Shown: positions 7,995-16,126 of the stretch, piece after piece
Layout of the letters: the number at the start of each line of letters is the position of its first letter
How positions within the stretch are numbered: the stretch's first letter is position 1
Assembly (NCBI GenBank): GCA_947497085.1
Contig: CANMFE010000003.1
Coordinates: 262,001 to 326,000 of the forward strand
Origin: an uncultured Sphingomonadaceae bacterium
GTDB taxonomy: Bacteria > Pseudomonadota > Alphaproteobacteria > Sphingomonadales > Sphingomonadaceae
DNA: 64,000 bases
Direction: 5' to 3'
The notes under the pieces: generated by a model
What the model saw: only the letters and a program-made list of their open reading frames with translations
Database searches by the model: none
What the model was told of the DNA's origin: nothing
Program-made: the position numbers and the translations under genes

Positions 7995-10141
7995 TCCTCC
8001 CCCGTCATATCCATCTGCCAGAGCAGAAATGCGAATTCTTCGGCGGTTTCGCGCAGGCTGTCGAAACGACCTGATTTTCCGCCATGGCCCGCACCCATAT
8101 TGGTCTTGAGCAGCAGCACATTGTCGTCGGTCTTGGTGGCACGCAGACGGGCCGCCCATTTGGCGGGCTCCCAATAAGTGACGCGCGGGTCATTGAGACC
8201 GCCCGTAATGAGCAGCGGCGGATAATCCTGCGCGCTGACATTATCATAGGGCGAATAGCTCTGGATCAACAGGAAGGCTTCCTTGTCAGTGATCGGGTTG
8301 CCCCATTCGGGCCATTCGCCCGGTGTCAGCGGCAGGCTTTCGTCCAGCATGGTATTCAGCACATCGACAAATGGCACATGCGCCGCAATCGCACCCCAGA
8401 TTTCAGGATCGCTATTGACAATCGCGCCCATCAGCTCACCACCCGCGCTGCCGCCCGATGCCGTGATCCTACCCAGCGATGCATAGTTTTTCGCGGCAAG
8501 CCCGCGCGCCACATCGACAAAATCATTGAAAGTATTGGTGCGCTTCTTGAGCTTGCCATCCAGATACCATTGCCGCCCAAGGTCATCACCGCCGCGAATA
8601 TGCGCAATCGCATAGATAAATCCGCGATCCACCAGCGACAGCCGCGTGGCCGAAAAATTGGGCGGGATGGCATAGCCATAGGCACCATAGGCATAGAGAT
8701 GCAGCGGCGCACTGCCATCGCGCGGCGTATCCTTGTGATAGACCAGTGACGCAGGCACCATCGCCCCGTCGCGCGCCTTGATCGTAACCCGCTCGGTGCG
8801 ATACTGGCTCGCGTCATAGCCAGACGGGATTTCCTGCACTTTCAGTGTTTCAAGTGATTTCGCGGCCACGTCATAATCATAGACTGTGTCTGGCGTCACC
8901 ATCGATTCATAGGAAATACGCAGTTTTTGCGTGTCATATTCGGGGTTATTCGACAGCCCCGCATTATAACTGGCTTCAGGAAAGGCGATATTTTCGACCC
9001 GCAATGGATCGTCATAGTAACGCACCTGAATCTGATCGAGACCATTCTCGCGTCCTTCGATGACATAGAAATCCTTATAGGCTTCCATGTCGGTCATATA
9101 GAATTCGTCGCTGCCGGCTATCAATGTTGTCCACTCACCGGGTGCGTCCATGTCGGCGGTGGCGAGGCGGAAATTGATATGGTCGTCATTGCTATGGATA
9201 TAGAGCGTGCCGTCATGCTCCTCGACCGAATATTCCACACCTTTCTTGCGCGGCTTGATAAGGATTTGTTCGCCTGCCGGATTGGCGGCGTCGACCAGTC
9301 GCACTTCGCTCGTTTCATTGTCGCCGGTGGCAATCACCAGATATTTCTCCGATGACGTTAGGCCCACGCCGACACGGTATCCCTCGTCATCCTCTTTATA
9401 CAGCTCAACATCGTTTTCGAACGGCGTGCCGACAACATGCAACCGCGCATTGTCCGTGCGCCAGTTTTCATTGGCGAGACCATAGACCAGCGATTTGGAA
9501 TCGCTCGACCATACCAGACTGGAAAGCGTGCCGGGAATTGTATCTTCCAGTAATTCACCAGTTTCCAGATTTTTAATCCGCGCATCAAACCGCTCGGAAC
9601 CATTGTCGTCGAGAGAATAGGCCAGCAGCTTGCCGTCCGGGCTCACCGAGAAAGCGCCAAGCCGGAAATATTCCTTGTCTTTGGCGAGCTCCGTCTCATC
9701 CAGAATCAGGACCTTGTCGCCGCCTGCGACAGGTTTGCGATACCATTTCTTATACTGCGCACCCTTGTCATATTCGACCCAGTACAACCAGTCGCCATCC
9801 TTTTGCGGGACAGAGCTATCATCTTCCTTGATCCGGCCCTTCATCTCCTCAAACAGTGTTTCAACAAGCGCTTCCTGCCCTTTCATTCGGGCTTCAAAAT
9901 ACGCGTTTTCGGCCTTGAGATAATCCAGCACATCCTCATCATCCACTTTGGGATAGCTTTGGTCCTTCAGCCAGAAATAGGGATCTTCCACCGTGATGCC
10001 ATGTCGTTCATAGCTATAGGGACGTTGTTCCGCGACCGGCGGCGTGATCTGTTTTTCAGTCATATTTTCCTCGGCTGAAATGGTTTGGGGGGTAAGCGAA
10101 ATCGCCGCCACAGCGCCAAGGGCGATTAAAGAGATTTTCAT
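7991..10141 (-). CDS. Oligopeptidase B-like prolyl oligopeptidase family protease, probably exported
   Basis: This 716-residue S9A serine peptidase has an N-terminal beta-propeller (about 60-450) and a C-terminal alpha/beta hydrolase domain. The nucleophile lies in GGSAGGELMG near residue 563, and the catalytic His in GAGHGGKSGRF near residue 689. The start KISLIALGAVAAISL followed by SAEEN looks like a cleavable signal peptide, unlike cytoplasmic E. coli PtrB, so a periplasmic location is likely. Family enzymes cut short peptides after basic or prolyl residues. The thioesterase gene is translationally coupled downstream. It is divergent from the aminopeptidase P gene, so two peptidases share one intergenic region. 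Confidence 0.92.
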   Translation of the reverse strand: MKISLIALGAVAAISLTPQTISAEENMTEKQITPPVAEQRPYSYERHGITVEDPYFWLKDQSYPKVDDEDVLDYLKAENAYFEARMKGQEALVETLFEEMKGRIKEDDSSVPQKDGDWLYWVEYDKGAQYKKWYRKPVAGGDKVLILDETELAKDKEYFRLGAFSVSPDGKLLAYSLDDNGSERFDARIKNLETGELLEDTIPGTLSSLVWSSDSKSLVYGLANENWRTDNARLHVVGTPFENDVELYKEDDEGYRVGVGLTSSEKYLVIATGDNETSEVRLVDAANPAGEQILIKPRKKGVEYSVEEHDGTLYIHSNDDHINFRLATADMDAPGEWTTLIAGSDEFYMTDMEAYKDFYVIEGRENGLDQIQVRYYDDPLRVENIAFPEASYNAGLSNNPEYDTQKLRISYESMVTPDTVYDYDVAAKSLETLKVQEIPSGYDASQYRTERVTIKARDGAMVPASLVYHKDTPRDGSAPLHLYAYGAYGYAIPPNFSATRLSLVDRGFIYAIAHIRGGDDLGRQWYLDGKLKKRTNTFNDFVDVARGLAAKNYASLGRITASGGSAGGELMGAIVNSDPEIWGAIAAHVPFVDVLNTMLDESLPLTPGEWPEWGNPITDKEAFLLIQSYSPYDNVSAQDYPPLLITGGLNDPRVTYWEPAKWAARLRATKTDDNVLLLKTNMGAGHGGKSGRFDSLRETAEEFAFLLWQMDMTGEE

Positions 10142-10267
10142 ATGGCAGGCTCCTGTATATCCGGCAGTTCAGAATTTTGCCCCATATGATTATCGCAGTG
10201 GCAAAATCGCGCGATACAACCTATGTAGAGGACAACAGCTTAATTCAAGATATTTGAAAGGTCCGCC

Positions 10268-12067
10268 ATGTTGATGTCCACTTATGAAGCCCGCCTGTCC
10301 GGGCTCCGCGACAAGCTGAAAGCCGAGGGTCTGGACGGGTTTATCATCCCCATAAGTGATGAACATATGAGCGAATATGTTGGCAGTTATGCCCAGCGAC
10401 TCGAATGGCTGACCGGGTTCAAGGGCAGCGCGGGCAGCGCAGTGGTGATGCTCGACAAAGCCGCCATATTTACCGATGGGCGCTATACCATACAGGTGCG
10501 TGATCAGGTAGACGGGCAGTTTTATGACTATATCGGCACCTATGACCAGTCGATGCTCGATTGGCTGAAGGAAAATGCCGAACAGGGCCAGAAAATCGGT
10601 TATGATGCATGGTTGCATACTGACGACTGGGCAAAAGACCTGGCGCGCAAGCTCAAATTCAAGGGCGCTGAGGCAGTGGCTACAAGCAGCAACCCGATAG
10701 ATGCCATCTGGGGTGATCAGCCCGCCCGCTCACCAGCTCCGCTCACGGTCCATCCGCTCGAATATGCCGGCAAGTCTGCCGAAGACAAACGTGATGAGAT
10801 TGCCAAATGGCTGAAATCGGAAGGGCTGGATGCCACTGTGGTGAATGCTCTCGATTCGGTCGCATGGCTATTTAACATCCGCGGTGAGGATATCACCCAC
10901 ACGCCGGTTCCGCTTGCCCATGCCATTGTGCACAGCGACGGACATGCCAACCTGTTTGTGGCACCTGAAAAGCTGACCGATGACGTGCGTGCCCATCTGG
11001 GCAATCAGGTGTCACTGCACGAATATGATGCATTTGAGGCAGAGCTGGAAACGCTGAAAGGCAAGAAAGTGGGTGTCGATCCTGAACGCGCCGCGGCCGC
11101 GATATTTGAACGGCTGCGCGCGGTAGAGGCGAAAATTACCCGCCGCCGCGACCCCACCGTTCTGGCCAAGGCAATCAAGAATGACGCCGAAATCTCAGGC
11201 CACCGTGCTGCACAGGCGCGCGATGGCGCCGCGCTCTCACGGTTTCTGCACTGGTTTTCTGTCGCTGCACCCGAAGGCGGCCATGACGAGCTGTCCGTTG
11301 CCGCCAAATTACAGGAGTTTCGCGAAGAAAGCCCTGCTCTCAAGGATCTGAGTTTTGACACTATATCGGGCGCATCCTCCAATGGCGCGCTGTGCCATTA
11401 CAAAGTATCCGAAGAAACCAACAAGCCAATTACCATGAATTCCATGTATCTGGTCGATAGCGGCGGGCAGTATCTGGACGGCACCACCGATGTGACGCGC
11501 ACCATGATTGTCGGGGAACCGACAGGCGAGATGCGCCGCCGCTTCACACAGGTACTCAAGGGCCATATCGCGCTTGACCGCGCGGTTTTCCCGAAAGGCA
11601 CCACCGGCGGGCAGCTCGACGCGCTGGCCCGGCAATATCTCTGGGCGGACGGCGTCGATTATGCCCATGGCACCGGGCACGGCGTCGGCAGCTATCTGGC
11701 CGTGCATGAAGGCCCGCAGCGTATCGCCAGCTTTGGCGGCATGAGCGAACCGCTGCGCCCCGGCATGATCTGTTCGAATGAACCTGGCTATTACAAAGCC
11801 AATGAATATGGCATCCGCATTGAAAACCTGGTGCTGGTGGAAAAGCGGCAGATCGAGGGTGCGGAGCAAGAAATGATGGGTTTTGAAACGCTCACCTTCG
11901 CACCGATCGACCGCAAGCTGATTGATGCATCCATGCTGTCGGATATCGAACTTGAATGGCTCAACAGCTATCACGCCAAGGTCATGAAAATTGTCGGCCC
12001 GCAATTGGAGGGGGATGCACTGACCTGGCTCGAAGCCGCCTGCGCACCTGTCACGCGACCCGAATAG
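10268..12067 (+). CDS. Aminopeptidase P family protein (Xaa-Pro aminopeptidase)
   Basis: This 599-residue M24B metallopeptidase removes an N-terminal residue preceding proline. It has the three-domain layout of the long eukaryote-like form: two creatinase N-domains (SDEHMSEYVGSYAQRLEWLTGF at the front is split here by domain boundaries) and a pita-bread C-domain. Metal ligands are visible in LVDSGGQYLDGTTDVTRT (about 395-412), GTGHGVGSYLAVHE, NEPGYY and IRIENLVLVE. Starts ATG 10268 and ATG 10274 are equally possible. It precedes a thioesterase gene by only 4 bases. Confidence 0.93.
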   Translation: MLMSTYEARLSGLRDKLKAEGLDGFIIPISDEHMSEYVGSYAQRLEWLTGFKGSAGSAVVMLDKAAIFTDGRYTIQVRDQVDGQFYDYIGTYDQSMLDWLKENAEQGQKIGYDAWLHTDDWAKDLARKLKFKGAEAVATSSNPIDAIWGDQPARSPAPLTVHPLEYAGKSAEDKRDEIAKWLKSEGLDATVVNALDSVAWLFNIRGEDITHTPVPLAHAIVHSDGHANLFVAPEKLTDDVRAHLGNQVSLHEYDAFEAELETLKGKKVGVDPERAAAAIFERLRAVEAKITRRRDPTVLAKAIKNDAEISGHRAAQARDGAALSRFLHWFSVAAPEGGHDELSVAAKLQEFREESPALKDLSFDTISGASSNGALCHYKVSEETNKPITMNSMYLVDSGGQYLDGTTDVTRTMIVGEPTGEMRRRFTQVLKGHIALDRAVFPKGTTGGQLDALARQYLWADGVDYAHGTGHGVGSYLAVHEGPQRIASFGGMSEPLRPGMICSNEPGYYKANEYGIRIENLVLVEKRQIEGAEQEMMGFETLTFAPIDRKLIDASMLSDIELEWLNSYHAKVMKIVGPQLEGDALTWLEAACAPVTRPE

Positions 12068-12071
12068 CTTC

Positions 12072-12530
12072 ATGACGAACAGTCCTAAGCGCAGTGACTT
12101 TGCGATATTTGCGCCCAAGCGGGTGCGCTATCATGAAGTCGATATACAAAATGTCGTCTTTAACGGCCATTACCTGACGTTCGCCGATATTGCGGTCACC
12201 GAATATTTTCGCGAACTGGGCGGCGATGGCGGCTGGGATAGCGTGAATTTTTTTGGGCCCGACGGCGATGTCATGGTGCGGCACAGCGCGCTTGATTTTC
12301 GCGGTTCTGCAAGGGCGGATGACATGATCGACATGGGCGTGCGTGTCGCCAAAATCGGCAATAGCAGCTTTGTGTTTCAGATAGCCATGTTTCGCGGTGA
12401 CGAACTGCTGTGCACCGTCACTTCAACCTATGTCCATTTCCTGAAAGGAACAGGGCGGCCTGCGCCTGTGCCGGACAGGTTTCGCAGCACCATTGCCGGG
12501 TTTGAAAAGATCAAGCCGGATCAGGGATAA
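12072..12530 (+). CDS. Acyl-CoA thioesterase (YbgC/FadM-like hotdog)
   Basis: This 152-residue single-hotdog thioesterase has the hallmark VRYHEVDIQNVVFNGHYLTF segment (residues about 17-36), with the Asp/His/Tyr-type active-site arrangement of the YbgC group, then ALDFRGSARADDMIDMGV. It is expected to hydrolyse acyl-CoA in the cytoplasm. It starts four bases after the aminopeptidase P stop and is probably co-transcribed. Substrate range is unknown. Confidence 0.88.
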   Translation: MTNSPKRSDFAIFAPKRVRYHEVDIQNVVFNGHYLTFADIAVTEYFRELGGDGGWDSVNFFGPDGDVMVRHSALDFRGSARADDMIDMGVRVAKIGNSSFVFQIAMFRGDELLCTVTSTYVHFLKGTGRPAPVPDRFRSTIAGFEKIKPDQG

Positions 12531-12533
12531 GGG

Positions 12534-12671
12534 CTATTCTTCCTCGCCCAGTTCATCTTTGGCTATTTGATCCCCGCTTTCGCGCGCCTGCTGTTTGCGG
12601 CGGCGTAAATTGGCGCGCAGATTCGCGGCCAGCCGTGCCGCGCGCTCTTCTTTTGTGTCTTTTTTCGCCAT
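12534..12671 (-). CDS. Small basic hypothetical protein
   Basis: This 45-residue protein is highly charged and helical (MAKKDTKEERAARLAANLR followed by ANLRRRKQQAR) and ends in an acidic DELGEEE tail. Such Arg-rich 40-60 residue proteins are common beside tRNA or peptidase genes in Sphingomonadales and have no assigned function. An alternative ATG at 12698 has AAAGGA too close for a good ribosome site; neither start is decisive. Confidence 0.55.
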   Translation of the reverse strand: MAKKDTKEERAARLAANLRANLRRRKQQARESGDQIAKDELGEEE

Positions 12672-12739
12672 AATGCGCACGAATTGCCGCAATTTCATGT
12701 CCTTTGCAAGCCGCACGCATCATATGCCCGCTATATCGC

Positions 12740-12768
12740 TTGACAAAAAGGCGGCACTTGACCATTAG
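12740..12768 (+). promoter_or_regulatory. Sigma70-type promoter for tRNA-Thr
   Basis: TTGACA at 12740-12745 and CATTAG at 12763-12768 are separated by 17 bases, about 65 bases upstream of the mature tRNA. Confidence 0.5.
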
Positions 12769-12831
12769 GCGCGTCTGTCCAGCCAAACCACCGGCTGCAC
12801 ATTTCCTGCACAGGCAGGCGTAAAATGGTTG

Positions 12832-12906
<75 letters not shown>

Positions 12907-13011
12907 TTTTTTCCTTATATCCATTCTTTATGACGTGCCGTTGCGAACGCTGGTTCTTGCAGCTACTGCTTTGCCTTTCCCGCACCTTCATCCATAAGCC
13001 GGAGCGATCAT

Positions 13012-14874
13012 ATGACCGATTTTCTACTACTGGCATTCATTTTTCTCATGGCTGGCGTTATCGCCGTGCCCATTGCTTCCCGTCTGGGGCTTGGCTCCGT
13101 TCTGGGATACCTGATTGCGGGGATTATCATCAGTCCTGCACTGGGTCTGTTGGGCGTGGATGTTATTGCCGTGCAGCATTTCGCCGAATTTGGTGTTGTG
13201 ATGATGCTGTTCCTTGTCGGGCTGGAGCTCGAACCCAAATTGTTATGGGAAATGCGGACCCGGCTGCTGGGGCTGGGCGGCGGACAAGTGCTGATAAGCA
13301 CCGTGCTGATCATGGGCATTGCCCTGTTGCTAGGCCAGACATGGCAGATCGCACTTGCCATCGGCCTTGTTCTCGCACTGTCCTCCACCGCTATCGTGCT
13401 ACAAACGCTGAATGAAAAAGGCCTGATGAAAAGCGATGGCGGTCAGGCCAGTTTTTCAGTGCTATTGTTTCAGGATATCGCCGTCATCCCCATGCTAGCA
13501 TTGTTGCCGTTACTGGCAGTTCCCGGCCTTATGCACGGCGGCGATGCAGGGCATGCGGAAAGCCTCAGCCTGGTTGACCACCTAAATTCATGGCAGACTA
13601 CGCTGGTTACCATAGGCGCCATCGCGTTTGTGGTATTGGCCGGTAATTATCTGACGCGGCCCATTTTCCGCTTCATTGCCGCCGCAAAGCTCAGGGAACT
13701 GTTCACTGCGGCGGCACTGATGATGATAATTGGCGTCGCACTGCTCATGACACTGGTCGGCCTGTCGCCCGCGCTCGGTACGTTTCTCGCAGGCGTCATC
13801 CTGGCCAATAGCGAATATCGTCACGAACTGGAATCCGACATTGAACCATTTAAAGGCTTGTTACTGGGCCTATTCTTCATCACGGTCGGCGCGGGTATAA
13901 ACTTTGCACTGTTACAGGATAATTTCCCGCTCATCCTTTCGCTGACACTAGGCCTGATGTTGCTAAAGGCTGCGGTCCTTCTTCTGCTGGGACATATATT
14001 CAAAATTCCCTGGTCCAGCCGCTGGCTGTTCGCACTGGGGCTGTCACAAGCCGGCGAGTTTGGATTTGTCCTGCTCGCATTTACTGTCGCCAATGGTATC
14101 CTGCCCGAAGCTCTTGCGGAACAGCTTCTGCTCGTGGTTGCAATGTCAATGCTGCTGACCCCCGCCCTGTTTATCCTCTATGACCGCGTCATCGCACCTT
14201 ATTTCAACCGTGCGCAAGACCGCGAAGCGGACAATATAGAAGAGCAGAGCCATATCATCATTGCCGGACGCGGGCGGGTTGGCGGCATTGTCGACCGCAT
14301 GCTCGAAGCCGCAGGATTCAAGGCAACCGTGATTGATTTCAGTTCGGAACAGCTCGGACGTTTGCAGGCATTTGGCATCAATGCCTATTTTGGTGATGCC
14401 ACGCGCCCTGACCTGCTGCATTCGGCGGGTATTACAGACGCAAAAGTTCTGGTCATTGCCATTGATGGCAAGGAACAGATCAGCAAGCTGGTGGAATATG
14501 CAGTGCATCATTATCCAGACCTGCACGTCATTGCCCGCGCCGTGGACCGCGACCATGTCTACCAGCTATGGGCGCTGGGGTGCCGCGATATTATCCGCGA
14601 AACCTATGACAGCTCGGTCCGCATGGGCCGCTCAACCTTCGAGGCGCTGGGCATTTCAAGGGCTGCGGCGGATAAGATGTCTGATATATTCTGGGATGCT
14701 GACCGGCGATCAATGGTCGAATTTGCCGATGTCTATGACATCAATATCCCGCCCCATGAAAACGAAGCCCTGATCGCCAAGGTACGCCGCGTACAGGAAG
14801 AGTGGCAGCCTGAGCTACTCGGCAAAATGTCCGCTATTATGGAAGAAAATAATAAGCCTGACGATGAGCCGTAA
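13012..14874 (+). CDS. CPA2 family K+/H+ antiporter with TrkA-N domain (KefB/KefC-like)
   Basis: This 620-residue inner-membrane monovalent cation:proton antiporter has about twelve hydrophobic helices in residues 1-390, including the family segments GYLIAGIIISP, MMLFLVGLELEPKLLW and VLALSSTAIVLQ. A cytosolic RCK/TrkA-N nucleotide-binding domain starts near residue 413 with IIIAGRGRVGGIVDRML. Length is typical of KefB/KefC. The ancillary KefF/KefG quinone reductase is not adjacent. The ATG follows CCGGAGC. It lies downstream of tRNA-Thr on the same strand but is probably transcribed separately. Confidence 0.92.
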   Translation: MTDFLLLAFIFLMAGVIAVPIASRLGLGSVLGYLIAGIIISPALGLLGVDVIAVQHFAEFGVVMMLFLVGLELEPKLLWEMRTRLLGLGGGQVLISTVLIMGIALLLGQTWQIALAIGLVLALSSTAIVLQTLNEKGLMKSDGGQASFSVLLFQDIAVIPMLALLPLLAVPGLMHGGDAGHAESLSLVDHLNSWQTTLVTIGAIAFVVLAGNYLTRPIFRFIAAAKLRELFTAAALMMIIGVALLMTLVGLSPALGTFLAGVILANSEYRHELESDIEPFKGLLLGLFFITVGAGINFALLQDNFPLILSLTLGLMLLKAAVLLLLGHIFKIPWSSRWLFALGLSQAGEFGFVLLAFTVANGILPEALAEQLLLVVAMSMLLTPALFILYDRVIAPYFNRAQDREADNIEEQSHIIIAGRGRVGGIVDRMLEAAGFKATVIDFSSEQLGRLQAFGINAYFGDATRPDLLHSAGITDAKVLVIAIDGKEQISKLVEYAVHHYPDLHVIARAVDRDHVYQLWALGCRDIIRETYDSSVRMGRSTFEALGISRAAADKMSDIFWDADRRSMVEFADVYDINIPPHENEALIAKVRRVQEEWQPELLGKMSAIMEENNKPDDEP

Positions 14875-14926
14875 TGGCCTTTTTGTCATTTGAAGCCCGG
14901 CAATTTGCGCTGGATCAATAATTCAC

Positions 14927-14940
14927 TTGTTCCAGATCAA
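14927..14940. promoter_or_regulatory. Fnr-type box upstream of the ompW-like gene
   Basis: TTGTTCCAGATCAA matches the Fnr/Anr consensus TTGATNNNNATCAA at nine of ten positions, centred about 60 bases before the ompW-like ATG. A weaker copy, TTGCGCTGGATCAA, sits at 14905-14918, 22 bases (two helical turns) upstream. Confidence 0.65.
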
Positions 14941-14993
14941 TGAAGATTTCTGACCGAATCCTAAAGTCCCAACGAACAAGCAAGGGACAGATT

Positions 14994-15662
14994 ATGACAT
15001 ACATGCAAAAGATTATTACCGGCGCAATTTTGGCAGGCGTTGCGTTTTCCGCCGCGCCCGCCATGGCAAAACAGGGCGATGTGCTGCTGCGCGCGCGCGC
15101 CATAAATGTCATGCCGACAGAAGAAAGCGGCGATGTACTGCCTGGTTTCCCCGGCGAACAGGTCAGCGTCAATAATTCCATCATGCCCGAAGTCGATATA
15201 ACCTATATGGCCACCGATAATATCGCCTTCGAACTGATTGCCGCGACCACAAAGCATAATGCATCGGGCAAAACCGGTACGACAGGTTCGCTGGGCAAGC
15301 TGGCATCGACCTGGGTGCTGCCACCCACGCTGACGGCACAATATCATTTCGCTCCCGAAGGGAAAGTGCGCCCTTATGTGGGCGCAGGCATCAACTATAC
15401 CCTGTTCTATTCGGAAGATGCGAGCAGTGCGCTGGAAAATGCTGTGGGAGCAACGCGGGTGAGTCTGAGTGACAGCTTTGGCTGGGCCGCGCAGGCGGGT
15501 GTGGATTTCGAACTCAATGAACGCATGTTCCTGAATGTCGATGTCAAATATATCGATATCGACACAACAGCGCGGCTCAATACAACCGCAGCTGGCACAC
15601 AGCGGGTGCGTATTTCGCTTGACCCAGTGGTTGTCGGCGTGGGCCTGGGCATCAAGCTCTAG
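14994..15662 (+). CDS. OmpW family outer-membrane protein
   Basis: This 222-residue protein has a signal peptide (MQKIITGAILAGVAFSAAPAMA, cut after AMA) and an eight-stranded OmpW-type beta-barrel, with DVLLRARAINVMP at the front, LPPTLTAQYHF and VRPYVGAGINYTLFY in the middle and VVVGVGLGIKL at the end. OmpW forms a narrow hydrophobic channel in the outer membrane. The ATG at 14994 has AAGGGAC upstream. Fnr-type boxes lie before it, matching known Fnr control of ompW in E. coli and linking it to the cbb3 oxidase cluster downstream. Confidence 0.92.
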   Translation: MTYMQKIITGAILAGVAFSAAPAMAKQGDVLLRARAINVMPTEESGDVLPGFPGEQVSVNNSIMPEVDITYMATDNIAFELIAATTKHNASGKTGTTGSLGKLASTWVLPPTLTAQYHFAPEGKVRPYVGAGINYTLFYSEDASSALENAVGATRVSLSDSFGWAAQAGVDFELNERMFLNVDVKYIDIDTTARLNTTAAGTQRVRISLDPVVVGVGLGIKL

Positions 15663-15684
15663 GCATTATACGAACCCAACCCTG

Positions 15685-15717
15685 TAAAGCCGGGCCAGTC
15701 ATGCTGGTCCGGCTTTA
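15685..15717. terminator. Bidirectional terminator between ompW and the cco operon end
   Basis: TAAAGCCGG (15685-15693) pairs with CCGGCTTTA (15709-15717), with inner CCAG/CTGG pairing, and TGCTTTTTG follows on the plus strand. The minus-strand stop codon of the small cco-linked gene is inside the right arm. Confidence 0.75.
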
Positions 15718-15960
15718 TGCTTTTTGCGCTGCTTTTTTGCGTGAGCACATGGCATGGCACGCCTTGGCACAGTCTTCAGGGGTTTCATCACCTTCACGTT
15801 CAACCGGGATGGCGGCCGTGCGCACCACGCCATCTGGATCACAAATACCCATAAACAGCATATCTCCCGGGCCCGCCATAACAGGAACCGGAATCGTCAT
15901 GGCCATGGCGGCCAATGCGGCGAACAGTTTCGGCAGGGGATATTGCTTAAGTTTCTGCAC
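15715..15960 (-). CDS. Small exported cysteine-containing protein at the end of the cco operon
   Basis: This 81-residue protein has a positively charged start, a hydrophobic core (LFAALAAMAMTIPVPVMAG) and a signal-peptidase-like AG|PG site, leaving a mature part of about 50 residues with four cysteines in MGICDPDG and EDCAKACHAMCSRKK. The GTG at 15960 has GGGAGG six bases upstream, inside ccoS, and overlaps ccoS by 14 bases, so it belongs to the ccoNOQPGHIS transcript. I do not recognise a family. The closely spaced CxxxCxxxC set with a His suggests metal (perhaps copper) or heme handling in the periplasm, which is inference from context. Confidence 0.72.
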   Translation of the reverse strand: MQKLKQYPLPKLFAALAAMAMTIPVPVMAGPGDMLFMGICDPDGVVRTAAIPVEREGDETPEDCAKACHAMCSRKKAAQKA

Positions 15961-16126
15961 TATAATCCTCCCGCTCCTCAGGCTCATCTTCGTCATCAAT
16001 CAACACGCGGTGCGACGCGCCTTCCAGATCCTCGAACTGGCCATTACGCATGGCCCAAAAGAAAAACCCAAGCCCGCAGAGCCCCATCAGCAGGGCGATA
16101 GGGATAAGGATCGCCAATCCACTCAT
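15947..16126 (-). CDS. ccoS: CcoS, cbb3 oxidase assembly protein
   Basis: This 59-residue protein has a single N-terminal transmembrane helix (LAILIPIALLMGLCGLGFFF), the family WAMRNGQFEDLEG segment and an acidic C-terminus. CcoS is needed for cofactor insertion into CcoN in Rhodobacter and relatives. The ATG overlaps the ccoI stop as ATGA. Confidence 0.93.
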   Translation of the reverse strand: MSGLAILIPIALLMGLCGLGFFFWAMRNGQFEDLEGASHRVLIDDEDEPEEREDYSAET

